Assembly: GCA_945903885.1 (NCBI GenBank)
Contig: CAMDPB010000073.1
Location: 1 to 6,109 of the forward strand
DNA length: 6,109 nucleotides
Source of the DNA: Candidatus Finniella inopinata
GTDB taxonomy: Bacteria > Pseudomonadota > Alphaproteobacteria > Paracaedibacterales > CAITNM01
Direction of reading: 5' to 3'
Shown here in pieces: positions 5,183 through 6,109 of this stretch. Under the pieces are notes generated by a model. That model did no database searches. It was given only the letters and a program-made list of their open reading frames with translations, and was not told where the DNA came from. How positions within the stretch are numbered: position 1 is the first letter of the stretch; every line of letters begins with the position of its first letter. Made by a program: the position numbers and the translations under genes.

Positions 5183-6109
5183 TTGTTGTTGCGGCTCTTT
5201 ACCAATTTATCGCCGTACCTAACTATGAAGCATTGCGCATACCCTTAGTAGCGTTTTGCAAAAAACAAGGCGTTCGTGGTACTTTATTACTTGCTGAAGA
5301 AGGCATTAACGGCACAATTGCAGGTCCCCGCGAAGGAATTGACGCAGTTGTTGAGTACCTTAAAGAATCTGGTCCCTTTCACAATCTCGAATATAAAGAA
5401 TCAAAAGCTCAAACACTACCTTTCTTGCGCATGAAAGTGAAGTTAAAAAAAGAAATTGTGACCCTTGGGGCGCCTGCTGCAGATCCTACACAAATGGTTG
5501 GAACTTATGTTAACCCAAGTGATTGGAATGCTTTAATTTCCCGCAGCGATGTAGTCACCATTGATACTCGAAATAACTACGAGGTCATGATTGGCGCATT
5601 CAAAGGTGCTATAAACCCACAAACTACTACATTTAAAGACTTTACAACGTACACTGAAGAAAACCTTATGCAATATAAAAACAAGCCAGTGGCTATGTAT
5701 TGCACGGGCGGTATTCGTTGTGAACGCTCAACTGCATATCTTAAAGCATTAGGTTTCAAAGAAGTTTATCACCTAAAGGGAGGTATTTTAAAATATCTAG
5801 AAGAAGTCCCTGAAGAAAAAAGTCTTTGGGAGGGTGAATGTTTTGTTTTTGATCAGCGTGTTTCTGTAAAACACGGTCTTGAATTGGGAGATTACGATCA
5901 GTGTTTTGGTTGTCGTATGCCGATTAGCGATGAAGAAAAAACATCGGAACATTATTTAGAAGGCATTCATTGCCACCATTGCTACGATGCACACAACGAT
6001 GAACACTATCAGCGAGTACGAGAACGTCAAAAACAAGTTCAGCTAGCAAAAGCTAGAGGGCAAAAGCACATTGGTGATGTTTCAGAAATAAGACCAATTT
6101 CCATTTCAA
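5179..6109 (+). CDS. trhO: tRNA uridine(34) hydroxylase TrhO (rhodanese family, formerly YceA/UPF0176), C-terminus cut by window edge
   Basis: Enzyme that hydroxylates uridine 34 in the wobble position of certain tRNAs using molecular oxygen, giving 5-hydroxyuridine, the precursor of mo5U/cmo5U-type modifications that broaden codon reading. From the ATG at 5179, 310 codons are visible without a stop before the right edge; family members have about 300-350 residues, so little is missing. The N-terminal domain (about 1-95) has the family hallmarks LLLAEEGINGTIAG and LPFLRMKVKLKKEIVTLG. The rhodanese domain follows (about 115-215) with D129-T-R and the active-site loop CTGGIR, whose catalytic cysteine is C175, then CE and YHLKGGILKYLE. 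The C-terminal part begins ECFVFDQRVSVKHGL and carries two cysteine pairs, CFGC (242/245) and CHHC (265/268), that look like a zinc site. The remainder is a basic tail. AAGAAG in the end of trcR is a plausible ribosome binding site. Confidence 0.95.
   Translation, partial: MIVVAALYQFIAVPNYEALRIPLVAFCKKQGVRGTLLLAEEGINGTIAGPREGIDAVVEYLKESGPFHNLEYKESKAQTLPFLRMKVKLKKEIVTLGAPAADPTQMVGTYVNPSDWNALISRSDVVTIDTRNNYEVMIGAFKGAINPQTTTFKDFTTYTEENLMQYKNKPVAMYCTGGIRCERSTAYLKALGFKEVYHLKGGILKYLEEVPEEKSLWEGECFVFDQRVSVKHGLELGDYDQCFGCRMPISDEEKTSEHYLEGIHCHHCYDAHNDEHYQRVRERQKQVQLAKARGQKHIGDVSEIRPISIS

Noticed and set aside
5577..5759. Open frame on the minus strand inside trhO
   Set aside because: It is antisense to the rhodanese domain of trhO, including the CTGGIR loop, and shows no independent support.

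Overview
The window reads as chromosomal DNA from an alphaproteobacterium. The best marker is the gene at 4649-5182, a TrcR/DUF1013-family regulator; as far as I know this family is essentially restricted to Alphaproteobacteria. The TatA and glutamyl-tRNA synthetase are also of proteobacterial type. Base composition is AT-leaning (about 40% GC by eye), well below typical free-living Rhizobiales or Caulobacterales. That would fit a host-associated or otherwise low-GC alphaproteobacterial lineage (inference only). No rRNA, tRNA, CRISPR array, transposase or phage gene is visible, and no stretch above 300 bases lacks a gene.

Left part (1-1273, minus strand): a short tatA gene followed immediately by gltX, which runs off the left edge. 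The tatA stop and gltX start codons touch with no spacer. A good sigma70-like promoter (1307-1335, minus) lies upstream, so the pair looks like one transcript carrying protein export and glutamyl-tRNA charging functions.

Middle part (1390-4605, plus strand): three genes that look accessory. They are a LysE/RhtB-type exporter, an exported protein of 367 residues, and a 12-helix MFS transporter. The exported protein is the most unusual item. Its C-terminal 140 or so residues carry the landmarks of the opioid growth factor receptor (OGFr) conserved domain, behind an N-terminal half I do not recognise and a signal peptide. The gene is visibly more AT-rich than its housekeeping neighbours.

Right part (4649-6109, plus strand): the cell-cycle regulator trcR and, overlapping it by ATGA, trhO, an oxygen-dependent tRNA U34 hydroxylase of the rhodanese family that is cut by the right edge. 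The four-base overlap suggests translational coupling.

Overall, conserved core genes flank a divergently transcribed segment of transport and envelope genes of unknown substrate. The OGFr-domain protein is the main candidate for undescribed biology.
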